From positions 1-64,000 of the forward strand of contig CABUQW010000007.1 in assembly GCA_902493895.1 (NCBI GenBank): a stretch of DNA of 64,000 nt. The letters run 5' to 3'. The stretch is from an uncultured Collinsella sp. Lineage in GTDB: Bacteria; Actinomycetota; Coriobacteriia; Coriobacteriales; Coriobacteriaceae. The number at the start of each line of letters is the position of its first letter. The stretch's first letter is position 1. The position numbers and the translations under genes were made by a program. Below the pieces are notes generated by a model. That model had not been told where the DNA came from, made no database searches, and was given only the letters and a program-made list of their open reading frames with translations. Shown piece after piece: positions 15,718-23,361 of this stretch.

Positions 15718-16785
15718 TTGGATAAGAACGAGCTGCAAAAGCGTATGGAACAGGCCATCCGCCTGACTGCCCCCGGTCAGCCGATTCGCACCGCCCTCGA
15801 CATGATCATTGCCGGTCACCTGGGCGCCCTTATCTGCGTCGGCGACACCGAAAACGTGCTCGCCGCCGGTAACGACGGCTTCCCGCTCAACATTTCGTTT
15901 ACCTCGAACCGCCTGTTCGAGCTCTCCAAGATGGACGGTGCCATCGTTATCGATGGCGACCTCACCCAGATCCTGCGTGCCAACTTCCACCTCAATCCCG
16001 ATCCCTCGCTCGCCACGAGTGAGACGGGCATGCGTCACCGTACTGCCGCTCGCATGTCGGTGCTCACCGATGCCATCGTGATCTCGGTTTCGGCTCGTCG
16101 CGCCGTCGTCAACGTGTACGTCCACGGCAAGAGCTACGAGATCCAGCCCGTCACCACCATCATGAGCTCGGTCAACCAGCTCGTCGCCACGCTCCAGACT
16201 ACCCGTCAGTCGCTCGATCGCTCCCTGCTGCGCCTGACGGCCCTCGAGCTCGACGACTACGTCACACTCGCCGACATTACCGGTATTTTCTCGAGCTTCG
16301 AGATCATGCAGCAGGCAAAGACCGAGCTTAAGGATTGCATTGTCAAGCTGGGTAACCAGGGTAAGCTCGTGCAGATGCAGCTCGAGCAGCTCGCGGGCTC
16401 CAGCATGGATACCGAATACGACTTGATGATCCGCGACTACGCGAGCGATTCCTCTGAGGCCAACGCCGAGAAGATTCGCGCCGAGCTGAGCCGTATGACG
16501 CCTAAGGACCTGTCCGACCCGCAGCACGTGGCGGCAGTTCTGGGCTATGACGACTTGGACGAGGACTCCGTCATGACGCCGCTGGGCCTGCGCACGCTTT
16601 CGCGCGTGTCCGTCGTGCGCGACGGCGTGGCCGAGAAGATCGTCGACGAGTACGGCTCGCTGCAGGAGCTCATGGACGACATCAGCGAGGATCCGGAGCG
16701 CTTGGGCGACTTTGGCGTCAACAACCCTGCCATTCTTGCGGACTCGCTGTACCGCATGAAGGGCACCAAACAGGGGAACGCATAA
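15718..16785 (+). CDS. disA: DNA integrity scanning diadenylate cyclase DisA
   Basis: 355-aa enzyme that makes c-di-AMP from two ATP and scans DNA for lesions. The DAC domain (residues 1-145) has the catalytic D73-G74-A75 and the R106-H107-R108-T109 motif, equivalent to DGA and RHR in Bacillus DisA. A helical spine follows (about 150-290), then a HhH-type DNA-binding end (DDLDEDSVMTPLGLRTLSRV). The start is TTG 15718 with GGGAG seven bases upstream; nearby ATGs are out of frame. Its stop overlaps the ispD start by one base (TAATG), so disA-ispD-ispF-cysS form one transcription unit. Confidence 0.95.
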   Translation: MDKNELQKRMEQAIRLTAPGQPIRTALDMIIAGHLGALICVGDTENVLAAGNDGFPLNISFTSNRLFELSKMDGAIVIDGDLTQILRANFHLNPDPSLATSETGMRHRTAARMSVLTDAIVISVSARRAVVNVYVHGKSYEIQPVTTIMSSVNQLVATLQTTRQSLDRSLLRLTALELDDYVTLADITGIFSSFEIMQQAKTELKDCIVKLGNQGKLVQMQLEQLAGSSMDTEYDLMIRDYASDSSEANAEKIRAELSRMTPKDLSDPQHVAAVLGYDDLDEDSVMTPLGLRTLSRVSVVRDGVAEKIVDEYGSLQELMDDISEDPERLGDFGVNNPAILADSLYRMKGTKQGNA

Positions 16786-17513
16786 TGGCGCCCGTATGCG
16801 CCGTGGTCGTTGCCGGCGGCAGCGGCCAGCGCTTTGGAAATCCCGGCGGCAAGCAGCTCGTTAATGTGGCGGGCCGTCCGCTCATGAGCTGGTCCATCCG
16901 CGCGTTCGATCGTAGCGATAAGGTCGGCCATATCGTCGTGGTTTGCCCTGCCGAGCGCCGTGCCGAGATGCGCCGCCTGGCCATCGACCCGTTTGACTAT
17001 GACACGCCCATCAGTTTTGCCGATGCCGGCGATACCCGCCAGGACTCTACCCGTGCCGGCGTGCACGCGGTGCCGGCGGGCTTTGAATACGTCGCCATTC
17101 ACGATGGCGCTCGTCCGCTCATCACGACCGAGGCCATCGATCATGCGATCGACGTGCTTGTGGGCGACCGCTCGCTCGACGGTGTCGTGTGCGGTCAACC
17201 CGCGATCGACACGCTCAAGATCGTCGACGGCGATAATATTGTCGAGACGCCGCCGCGTGAGCTCTATTGGGCCGCGCAGACGCCGCAGATCTTTAGCGTC
17301 GATACTATGTGCAGCGCCCACGCTGCAGCCATTGCCGAGGGCTTTATCGGCACCGATGATTCGTCGCTGGTCGAGCGCATGGGCGGGCGCGTCCGCTGCG
17401 TTCAGAGCCCGCGCGATAACCTTAAGGTGACGGTGCCCGAGGACCTGCGTCCCGTAACCGCAATTCTGCTTGGCCGCATGGCCGAGGGAGAGGACCTTCC
17501 CCATGTTCAGTAA
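16785..17513 (+). CDS. ispD: 2-C-methyl-D-erythritol 4-phosphate cytidylyltransferase
   Basis: MEP-pathway enzyme that joins CTP and methylerythritol phosphate, 242 aa. The nucleotide-binding N-terminus AVVVAGGSGQRFG ends in a less common NPGGKQLVNVAGRPL. Also present are IHDGARPLI (Asp for Mg2+) and WAAQTPQIF with the TDDSSLVE loop near the C-terminus. It overlaps disA by one base and ispF by eleven bases, indicating tight coupling. The adjacent ispF supplies the step after IspE, whose gene is at the left of the window. Confidence 0.95.
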   Translation: MAPVCAVVVAGGSGQRFGNPGGKQLVNVAGRPLMSWSIRAFDRSDKVGHIVVVCPAERRAEMRRLAIDPFDYDTPISFADAGDTRQDSTRAGVHAVPAGFEYVAIHDGARPLITTEAIDHAIDVLVGDRSLDGVVCGQPAIDTLKIVDGDNIVETPPRELYWAAQTPQIFSVDTMCSAHAAAIAEGFIGTDDSSLVERMGGRVRCVQSPRDNLKVTVPEDLRPVTAILLGRMAEGEDLPHVQ

Positions 17514-17997
17514 CCTGCGCATTGGCCACGGCTACGACGTCCACCGTCTGGTGGAGGGGCGTCGATGTATCATCGGCGGGGTCGACATTCCCTACGAGCG
17601 CGGCCTGCTGGGCCACTCGGATGCCGATGTGCTCGCGCACGCGCTGGCCGACGCCATTCTGGGCGCCTGCCGCGGGGGAGACATTGGCAAACTATTCCCC
17701 GATACCGACCCCGCCTATGAGGGTGCCGATTCGATGGTGTTGCTCGCTCGCGTGATGGACTATGCGCGCGAGCTGGGCTTCGAGTTTGTCGATGCCGATT
17801 GCACCATTGCCTGCCAGCAGCCTAAGATCACCCCGCACCGCGATGCCATGCGCGCCAACCTTGCCCATGCCCTGGGTGTTGACGTCGAAAACGTGGGCGT
17901 CGCCGCCACTACGACCGAAAAGCTCGGTTGGGAAGGCCAGGGCGAGGGAATCGGCGCCTGGGCCGTCTGCCTGCTACAGAAAACCGTTAAGGAGTAA
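17503..17997 (+). CDS. ispF: 2-C-methyl-D-erythritol 2,4-cyclodiphosphate synthase
   Basis: 164-aa trimeric enzyme that cyclises CDP-ME-2-phosphate. The Zn2+ site is in RIGHGYDVHRL (Asp and His) with the third His in GLLGHSDADVL. The ATTTEKLGWEGQGEGIGA end is typical. ATG 17503 is chosen over the longer frame because it gives the family N-terminus. The stop is three bases before cysS. Confidence 0.95.
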   Translation: MFSNLRIGHGYDVHRLVEGRRCIIGGVDIPYERGLLGHSDADVLAHALADAILGACRGGDIGKLFPDTDPAYEGADSMVLLARVMDYARELGFEFVDADCTIACQQPKITPHRDAMRANLAHALGVDVENVGVAATTTEKLGWEGQGEGIGAWAVCLLQKTVKE

Positions 17998-18000
17998 CGA

Positions 18001-19467
18001 ATGCGTATCTACAACAGCGCTACCCATAAAAAGGAAGAGTTCCAGCCCATCGAGTCCGGCAAGGTCCGCATGTACGTGTGCGGCCCCACGGTCTACGACA
18101 ACATCCACATCGGCAATGCCCGCACGTTCATCAGCTTTGACGTGATTCGTCGCTGGCTCATCGCGAGCGGCTACGAGGTCACGTTCGCCCAGAACCTCAC
18201 CGATGTCGATGACAAGATCATCAAGCGCGCCAACGAGCAGGGCCGCACGGCCGCCGAGGTCGCGACGGAGTTCTCCGACAAGTTCATCGGCGTCATGCGC
18301 GCCGCCAACGTGCTCGATCCCGATGTGCGCCCCCGCGCCACCAAGGAGATCGGCCCCATGATCGCCATGATCAAGACGCTTATCGAGCAGGGCCACGCTT
18401 ACGCAGCCGATAACGGCGATGTGTACTTTGCTGTGCGCAGCGATCCCAACTATGGTCAGGTCTCGGGCCGCAACATCGACGACCTTATGGTTGGCGCACG
18501 CATCGAGGAGAACGAGGACAAGAACGACCCGCTCGACTTTGCCCTGTGGAAGGCCGCCAAGCCCGGCGAGCCCAGCTGGCCGAGCCCCTGGGGCGAGGGC
18601 CGTCCCGGTTGGCACACCGAGTGCGCCGCCATGGTGCATCGCTACCTGGGCACTCCGATTGACATCCACGGCGGCGGCTCCGACCTGGCCTTCCCGCATC
18701 ACGAGAATGAGTGCGCTCAGGCCACCTGCGCCTGGCACCAGGGCTTCTCCAACACCTGGATGCACACGGGCATGCTGCTGGTAGACGGCGAGAAGATGTC
18801 CAAGTCGCTCGGCAACTTCTTTACGCTGGCCGAGGTCCTCGAGCAGCACTCCGCTGCCGCCCTGCGCCTGCTGATGCTGCAGACGAGCTATCGCTCGCCG
18901 CTCGACTTTTCTTGGGAGCGCCTGGAGGGTGCCGAGAACTCGCTCACGCGTATCGCCGGTACGGTCGAGAACCTGCGCTGGGCCGCGAACCATGCGACGG
19001 CCGATGCCGATGAGGCGGCATCCGAGGCGTTTGCCGCCAAGGCCGCCGAGACCCGTGCCACCTTTAAGGAGTGCATGGACGACGACTTTAACACCGCTGG
19101 TGCCATGGGTGCCGTCTTTGGCTTTGTGACCGAGTGCAACCAGTACCTGGAGCAGGCGGGCGACGCTGCCGACAAGGCCGCCGCGCTTGCCGCCGCCGAC
19201 ACGCTGGCCGAGTTGCTCGATACGTTTGGCGTTGAGCTTCCCGAGCCCAAGGTCGAGCTGCCGCTGGGCCTGCTGGGCGTTGCCGCCGGCCTGGTCGCCT
19301 ACACGGGTGACGATGTGGACGAGGCCGCTGCCAAGATTCTCGAGGCCCGCGCCGAGGCCCGCGCCGCCAAGAACTGGGATCTGGCCGACGCCATCCGCGA
19401 TCAGCTCAAGGACTTGGGCCTGACAATCGAAGATACTGCCGCGGGTACTCGTATCAAATCTCTCTAA
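18001..19467 (+). CDS. cysS: Cysteinyl-tRNA synthetase
   Basis: Class I synthetase, 488 aa. Zn2+-site Cys and HIGH motif appear together in YVCGPTVYDNIHIGNART. Further Zn ligands are in WHTECAAM and FPHHENECAQ. The KMSKSLGN loop lies near residue 265. The C-terminal helical DALR-type anticodon domain ends at IEDTAAGTRIKSL. In Bacillus, gltX and cysE separate ispF from cysS and mrnC (Mini-III) follows it. Here those genes are missing, and a 255-bp palindrome-rich gap takes the place of mrnC. Confidence 0.95.
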   Translation: MRIYNSATHKKEEFQPIESGKVRMYVCGPTVYDNIHIGNARTFISFDVIRRWLIASGYEVTFAQNLTDVDDKIIKRANEQGRTAAEVATEFSDKFIGVMRAANVLDPDVRPRATKEIGPMIAMIKTLIEQGHAYAADNGDVYFAVRSDPNYGQVSGRNIDDLMVGARIEENEDKNDPLDFALWKAAKPGEPSWPSPWGEGRPGWHTECAAMVHRYLGTPIDIHGGGSDLAFPHHENECAQATCAWHQGFSNTWMHTGMLLVDGEKMSKSLGNFFTLAEVLEQHSAAALRLLMLQTSYRSPLDFSWERLEGAENSLTRIAGTVENLRWAANHATADADEAASEAFAAKAAETRATFKECMDDDFNTAGAMGAVFGFVTECNQYLEQAGDAADKAAALAAADTLAELLDTFGVELPEPKVELPLGLLGVAAGLVAYTGDDVDEAAAKILEARAEARAAKNWDLADAIRDQLKDLGLTIEDTAAGTRIKSL

Positions 19468-19700
19468 TCCCCGCGGGTTTTCCAAGCGCCCGACCTTGCC
19501 GTTCAAACCGTCGCTCGCGTACTCAAGTACGCGTCGCTCCTCTTTCACGGCTATCTCGGATACTTGGAAAACCCGTGCCGACCGCCCGAGCCACGGCACC
19601 TTGCCTTTCAATCGTCGGGCATGACCTTAAGGTCTATGCTCTCCTCTTTCAAGGCAATCTGCCGCACCTCGGGCGGTCGGTCTATTTGTTTCGTTTGATA
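19468..19700. repeat. Large palindromic element F2 between cysS and rlmB
   Basis: Two side-by-side extended hairpins. In the first, CGGGTTTTCCAAG (about 19474-19486) pairs with CTTGGAAAACCCG (about 19563-19575) and encloses GCGTACTCAAGTACGC. In the second, GACCGCCCGAG (about 19580-19590) pairs with CTCGGGCGGTC (about 19668-19678) and encloses GGCA..CTTGCCTTTCAA against TTTCAAGGCAA..TGCC, with central GCATGACCTTAAGGTCTATGC. That centre and the CGTCGCTCGC stretch also occur in the element after lysS. No coding potential seen. Confidence 0.75.
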
Positions 19701-19722
19701 GTTGTATTTAGGAGGTCGCTTT

Positions 19723-20637
19723 ATGGCCGACAATCGCAAGCGTGCACCGCGTGGCGGCAAGCAGGCTGCTTCTGGCTCGCGTCCGATTCGCCGCAATGAT
19801 CGCGCTGCCGCTCCCAAGGGCCAGCGCGATCGCACCCAGGCCGCACGTCCGCAGCGCGATCGCAGCCGCGACAATGTTCAGGTTCTCAAGGGTGAGTTTA
19901 TCGAAGGTCGTCGTGCTGCCGCCGAGGCGCTGCGCACTGGTTTTCCCATCAAGTGCGCGCTCATTGCCGAGGGCGGGGAGCGCGATGCCGCCTTGTCGCG
20001 CCTAGTCGACGACCTCAATGCCGCGGGCGTCCGCATTAAGTACGTGCCGCGCGCGCAGCTCGATGCGCTGTCGAGCCATGGCGCTCACCAGGGCATTGCG
20101 CTCGAGGTTGGCAACTTCCCCTATGCCGATGTCGCCGATATTCTCGACCGTGCGGGTGACGGTCCGGCGCTCGTCGTCGTGCTCGACCATGTGACCGACG
20201 ACGGTAACTTTGGTGCCATCGTGCGCTCCGCCGAGGTCGTGGGCGCGGCGGGCGTCATCATTGCCAACAAGCGCGCCGCCGGCGTGACCGTGGGCAGCTA
20301 CAAGACTTCTGCCGGCGCCGTCATGCATCTGCCCATCGCACAGGTTCCCAATATCGCCCGTGCGCTCGATGACCTCAAGGCCGCTGGCTTTTGGGTGGGT
20401 GGTGCCTCCGAGCACGCCGAAGGCAGTTGCTGGAATGCTCCCTTCGAGGGTCGCGTGGCGCTCGTCATGGGCTCCGAGGGCGACGGCATCTCGCGCCTGG
20501 TGCTCGAGAAATGCGACTTTTTGACCAAGCTTCCCCAGCGCGGCATGACCGAGAGCCTCAACGTTGCCCAGGCGACCACGGCGCTGTGCTTTGAGTGGCT
20601 GCGTCGCAACGCCGGCGAGCTCATGGGGGAGGAGTAG
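19723..20637 (+). CDS. rlmB: 23S rRNA (guanosine-2'-O-)-methyltransferase RlmB / TrmH family
   Basis: 304-aa SPOUT methyltransferase that uses SAM to methylate rRNA ribose. A basic, disordered N-terminus (residues 1-50, rich in Arg/Lys/Gln) precedes the substrate-binding domain (EFIEGRRAAAEALRTG). The knotted catalytic domain follows, with motif 1 LDHVTDDGNFGAIVRSAEVVG, motif 2 LVMGSEGDGISRLV and motif 3 MTESLNVAQATTALCFEW. The start is ATG 19723 after AGGAGG. yacP begins three bases after the stop. The rlmB-yacP order matches Bacillus. Confidence 0.93.
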   Translation: MADNRKRAPRGGKQAASGSRPIRRNDRAAAPKGQRDRTQAARPQRDRSRDNVQVLKGEFIEGRRAAAEALRTGFPIKCALIAEGGERDAALSRLVDDLNAAGVRIKYVPRAQLDALSSHGAHQGIALEVGNFPYADVADILDRAGDGPALVVVLDHVTDDGNFGAIVRSAEVVGAAGVIIANKRAAGVTVGSYKTSAGAVMHLPIAQVPNIARALDDLKAAGFWVGGASEHAEGSCWNAPFEGRVALVMGSEGDGISRLVLEKCDFLTKLPQRGMTESLNVAQATTALCFEWLRRNAGELMGEE

Positions 20638-20640
20638 CGC

Positions 20641-21318
20641 ATGTCCAAGAAGAACCGCGCCAAGTCCAAGGCCAAGCGCTTTGGCGAAGGCTCGGCCAAG
20701 CCGATTGTTTCGGCCGCGACCTATGGTGTGGGCGGCAATGCGTTTGCGCAGGCCATAGCCGATCCGGTCTCGACGGTGCATTCCAATAAGCCCGAGCTGC
20801 TGGTGGTCGACGGTTACAACGTAATCCACTGCACGCCGCGCTACGAAAAGCTCGTATACGACCATTCCGACGATCCGTATTCCAGCGACGTTCACGATAT
20901 GGCGCGCACCGCCCTCATCAACGACGTCGCCGCCTTTGCCCAGGGCCGCTACGAGGCCGTGATCGTGTTCGACGGCGCGGGCAATATCTCCAGCGAGCGC
21001 CCCAACTTGCCGGCCCGCGGCGTGCGCATCGAGTTTTCGCCGACGGGCGTCTCTGCCGATACTGTGGTGCAGAAGCTCTGCATTGAGGCGCGTGAGGAGG
21101 GCCGCGCGTGCTCCGTGGTGTCGAGTGACGGCACAATCCAGGCCGTCGTCATGGGCAAGGGTGTCACGCGTATTTCGAGCCGCATGCTGGTGGACGAGAT
21201 CAAGCAGATCGATAACGACGTTCACGAGGCAGAGGAAGCTCCGCAGATCAAGATGACCCTGGGCAGCCGTCTGAGCCCCGATGCCCTGGCCAAGCTCAAG
21301 GCCCTGCGCGGGAGGTAG
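20641..21318 (+). CDS. yacP: YacP/Rae1-like NYN-domain ribonuclease
   Basis: 225-aa NYN (PIN-like) domain protein. Bacillus YacP (Rae1) is a ribosome-associated endoribonuclease. A basic N-terminal tail of about 50 residues (SKKNRAKSKAKRFG) is followed by the nuclease fold: LLVVDGYNVIHCTPRYEKL with the first Asp, AVIVFDGAGN, and VVSSDGTIQAVV. The acidic residues expected for Mg2+ binding are present. The basic extension is not part of the Bacillus protein and could bind RNA. A tRNA-Thr gene follows 100 bp downstream. Confidence 0.85.
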   Translation: MSKKNRAKSKAKRFGEGSAKPIVSAATYGVGGNAFAQAIADPVSTVHSNKPELLVVDGYNVIHCTPRYEKLVYDHSDDPYSSDVHDMARTALINDVAAFAQGRYEAVIVFDGAGNISSERPNLPARGVRIEFSPTGVSADTVVQKLCIEAREEGRACSVVSSDGTIQAVVMGKGVTRISSRMLVDEIKQIDNDVHEAEEAPQIKMTLGSRLSPDALAKLKALRGR

Positions 21319-21424
21319 GGGAGCTGCCGCAGCTGTGGCGTAAATGCATAACACAATGCAGTCTGTTGCACCCCGTGCGCAATTCCTCTATTCTTAACTA
21401 GCTTCGCGCAAAAGCGCCAAGTGT

Positions 21425-21499
21425 GCCAGTGTGGCGCAACGGTAGCGCAACTGATTTGTAATCAGTGGGTTGCAGGTTCGATTCCTGTCACTGGCTCCA
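21425..21499 (+). tRNA. tRNA-Thr (TGT)
   Basis: Acceptor GCCAGTG (21425-21431) pairs with CACTGGC (21489-21495). Anticodon loop TTTGTAA gives TGT. T-arm GCAGGTTCGATTCCTGT. CCA is encoded (21497-21499). Confidence 0.95.
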
Positions 21500-21508
21500 T
21501 GAAAGTTT

Positions 21509-21545
21509 CGGGCTCTGTTCCCTTGTGGGACAGGGCCCGTTTCTA
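21509..21545 (+). terminator. Terminator after tRNA-Thr
   Basis: Stem CGGGCTCTGTTCCC (21509-21522) / GGGACAGGGCCCG (21527-21539), then TTTCTATTT. Confidence 0.85.
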
Positions 21546-21605
21546 TTTAGGTGGTGCGCCATCGGGTTAGCGCCCATCCCGTTTTTGGTTTGTCTCGTTC
21601 TCCAG

Positions 21606-21668
21606 TTTGTCTAAATCTGTAACACCAAGACCGATATTTGGCATCTAACTGTTACAGATCGAGACAAA
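21606..21668. repeat. 63-nt palindrome (family E)
   Basis: TTTGTCTAAATCTGTAAC (21606-21623) and GTTACAGATCGAGACAAA (21651-21668) are complementary apart from two central bases. A smaller CCAA/TTGG stem lies inside. No other copy seen in the window. Confidence 0.7.
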
Positions 21669-21689
21669 GGCGGGTGCGGACCTGGATGT

Positions 21690-21766
21690 CCTGCTCGAGC
21701 GTGGATTTCTGGACACGCGAGCGAAGAAAATCTCCCGACCGGAGAACGAGCGTGGAAAATTAACTT
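21690..21766. repeat. Family D repeat, copy 1
   Basis: Contains TCTCC-CGACC-GGAGA (21731-21745) followed by ACGAGCGTGGAAAAT, with a further GAGCGTGGA at 21697-21705. The 33-nt stretch from 21731 closely matches 25781-25813. Nothing else is seen in 21546-21817. Confidence 0.65.
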
Positions 21767-21817
21767 GGATAGGGAGCTAAGGTAAACACCGATTGTCTAT
21801 CGACGGCTTTAGAAACA

Positions 21818-21853
21818 ACGACCCCGATTTCATTGTGGAATCGGGGTCGTTTG
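21818..21853. terminator. Bidirectional terminator downstream of the PTS operon
   Basis: Perfect 12-bp stem ACGACCCCGATT (21818-21829) / AATCGGGGTCGT (21839-21850), followed by TTTG on plus and TGTTTCT on minus. It is about 100 bp past the EIIBC stop; bases 21854-21951 show no gene. Confidence 0.75.
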
Positions 21854-21951
21854 TGCCTCAGGAATCCGAATGGATTAATCGAGCTCCTAGGGACTTCTTG
21901 GGTTCTTGCTAATGGTCTGCCGAGGATGTCCCCAATGCAAACAGCGGACAT

Positions 21952-23352
21952 TTACTCAATATAGCTGGGGTTCTTCTTGATAATCATGCGTGCAGCGATG
22001 AAGGAGACGACGATGGCGATGATGGCGACAACGCATGCCAGCACGAAGTTGCCCATGGACCCATCGGGAGCGATAAAGATGAGTGCCGAAAGAAGGCCGG
22101 GGCATGCTCCCGCAACATACTCTTTCAGAACAAAGATGCCTGCAGGGAGTCCAGCGCAGAGCGCGCCGATTGCCGTGCCGACAAGCAGGCGGGGACGCTC
22201 GATGAGGCAACCGTAGAACGCGGGCTCGGTTACGCCACAGAGTGCGGTGACGGCAACCGTGGTGACCATACCCCTCTTCTCTTTGTTTCCCTTCATGGCA
22301 GTTGCCAGGGCGAGGCTCGTGCCGCCAATGCAGAGGTTCGAGATGAATCCAAAGATAATGGGTGCCCAACCGAGCTGCGCCAGGCTCGTAACTTCGATTG
22401 CGATGTAAGCCTTATCGAGACCGAGCATGACGAAATAGGGGTTAAGGGCTGCCAGGATCGGAGTAGCGATAAATGCCACGTTGTCCATAAGCCACGTGAC
22501 GGCATCGCTCAGCGCGTAGCCCATCATGCTGCCGGCGGGGCCAAGGATAATCAGCTCGACGGGCACGACGATGATCATGGTGAGCAGCGGCTTCAAGAAC
22601 AGTTTGGTAACGTCGGGAATGATCTTCTGAAGGCCGCGGTCGACAAAGTACATGAATACAACGCCCAGTACGATGGGCACTACCGTACTCGAATAGTCGT
22701 TCGTCGGGATGGGAATACCAAGAAAGTCGAGACCCTCGGCACCGCTAATGGACGAGCTGATCATGATCGCGCCCAGCAATGCGCCCATGATGGGCTGCAT
22801 CTTCATGACGGCTGCGAGCTGATAACCAAGATAAACGGGCAAGAAGCTAAACGAAGCGCTAAAGATCGCCAACAGGACCTGGGCGGTTCCGCTATCGGTG
22901 CTCAATCCGCAATAATTGACCAGGAGATTCTTGATTGAAAGAATGAGTCCGCCAACGATGAGCGCCGGGACGATGGGCATGAATACCTGTGCAGAGACGT
23001 TCCCGAATTTCTCAATCAAGCCCATGGCGGTGTTACCGCTTTTAATGCCTTCTGCAAGGTCTTTGGCGGTTTGGGCATCGTCGGCAACCGTGCCACCGCC
23101 GACTTCGATTCCCGCGAAGTCGAGGAAGTCGTTGTAAGCTTCGGTGACGTTGGGGCCGATGATCACCTGAAGCTGGCCACCGCTGACTACTGCCCCGAGC
23201 GCCTGATCGGCCGATTTGGCGAGCTGGAGATCGATAATCGAGGTGTCTCGTGCGTCGATGCGAAGGCGCGTCGCACAATGAGTTACCGATGTAATGTTCT
23301 CTTTGCCGCCAACAGCCTTTAGGACTGTTTCGGACATTGCCTGATATTTCAT
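21952..23352 (-). CDS. PTS beta-glucoside-type permease, EIIBC
   Basis: 466-aa sugar phosphotransferase permease of the glucose/beta-glucoside superfamily. The EIIB domain comes first, with phosphorylated Cys26 in VTHCATRLRID. The EIIC membrane domain follows from about residue 105, with the sugar-site motif GVTEPAFYG near residue 390. There is no C-terminal EIIA domain, unlike Bacillus BglP, so phosphate must come from another protein, probably the stand-alone EIIA at 40180-40743. It starts nine bases after the GH1 gene, with AGGAG before the ATG. Codon use is less biased than in the flanking translation genes. Confidence 0.9.
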   Translation of the reverse strand: MKYQAMSETVLKAVGGKENITSVTHCATRLRIDARDTSIIDLQLAKSADQALGAVVSGGQLQVIIGPNVTEAYNDFLDFAGIEVGGGTVADDAQTAKDLAEGIKSGNTAMGLIEKFGNVSAQVFMPIVPALIVGGLILSIKNLLVNYCGLSTDSGTAQVLLAIFSASFSFLPVYLGYQLAAVMKMQPIMGALLGAIMISSSISGAEGLDFLGIPIPTNDYSSTVVPIVLGVVFMYFVDRGLQKIIPDVTKLFLKPLLTMIIVVPVELIILGPAGSMMGYALSDAVTWLMDNVAFIATPILAALNPYFVMLGLDKAYIAIEVTSLAQLGWAPIIFGFISNLCIGGTSLALATAMKGNKEKRGMVTTVAVTALCGVTEPAFYGCLIERPRLLVGTAIGALCAGLPAGIFVLKEYVAGACPGLLSALIFIAPDGSMGNFVLACVVAIIAIVVSFIAARMIIKKNPSYIE

Positions 23353-23361
23353 CTCTTTCTC

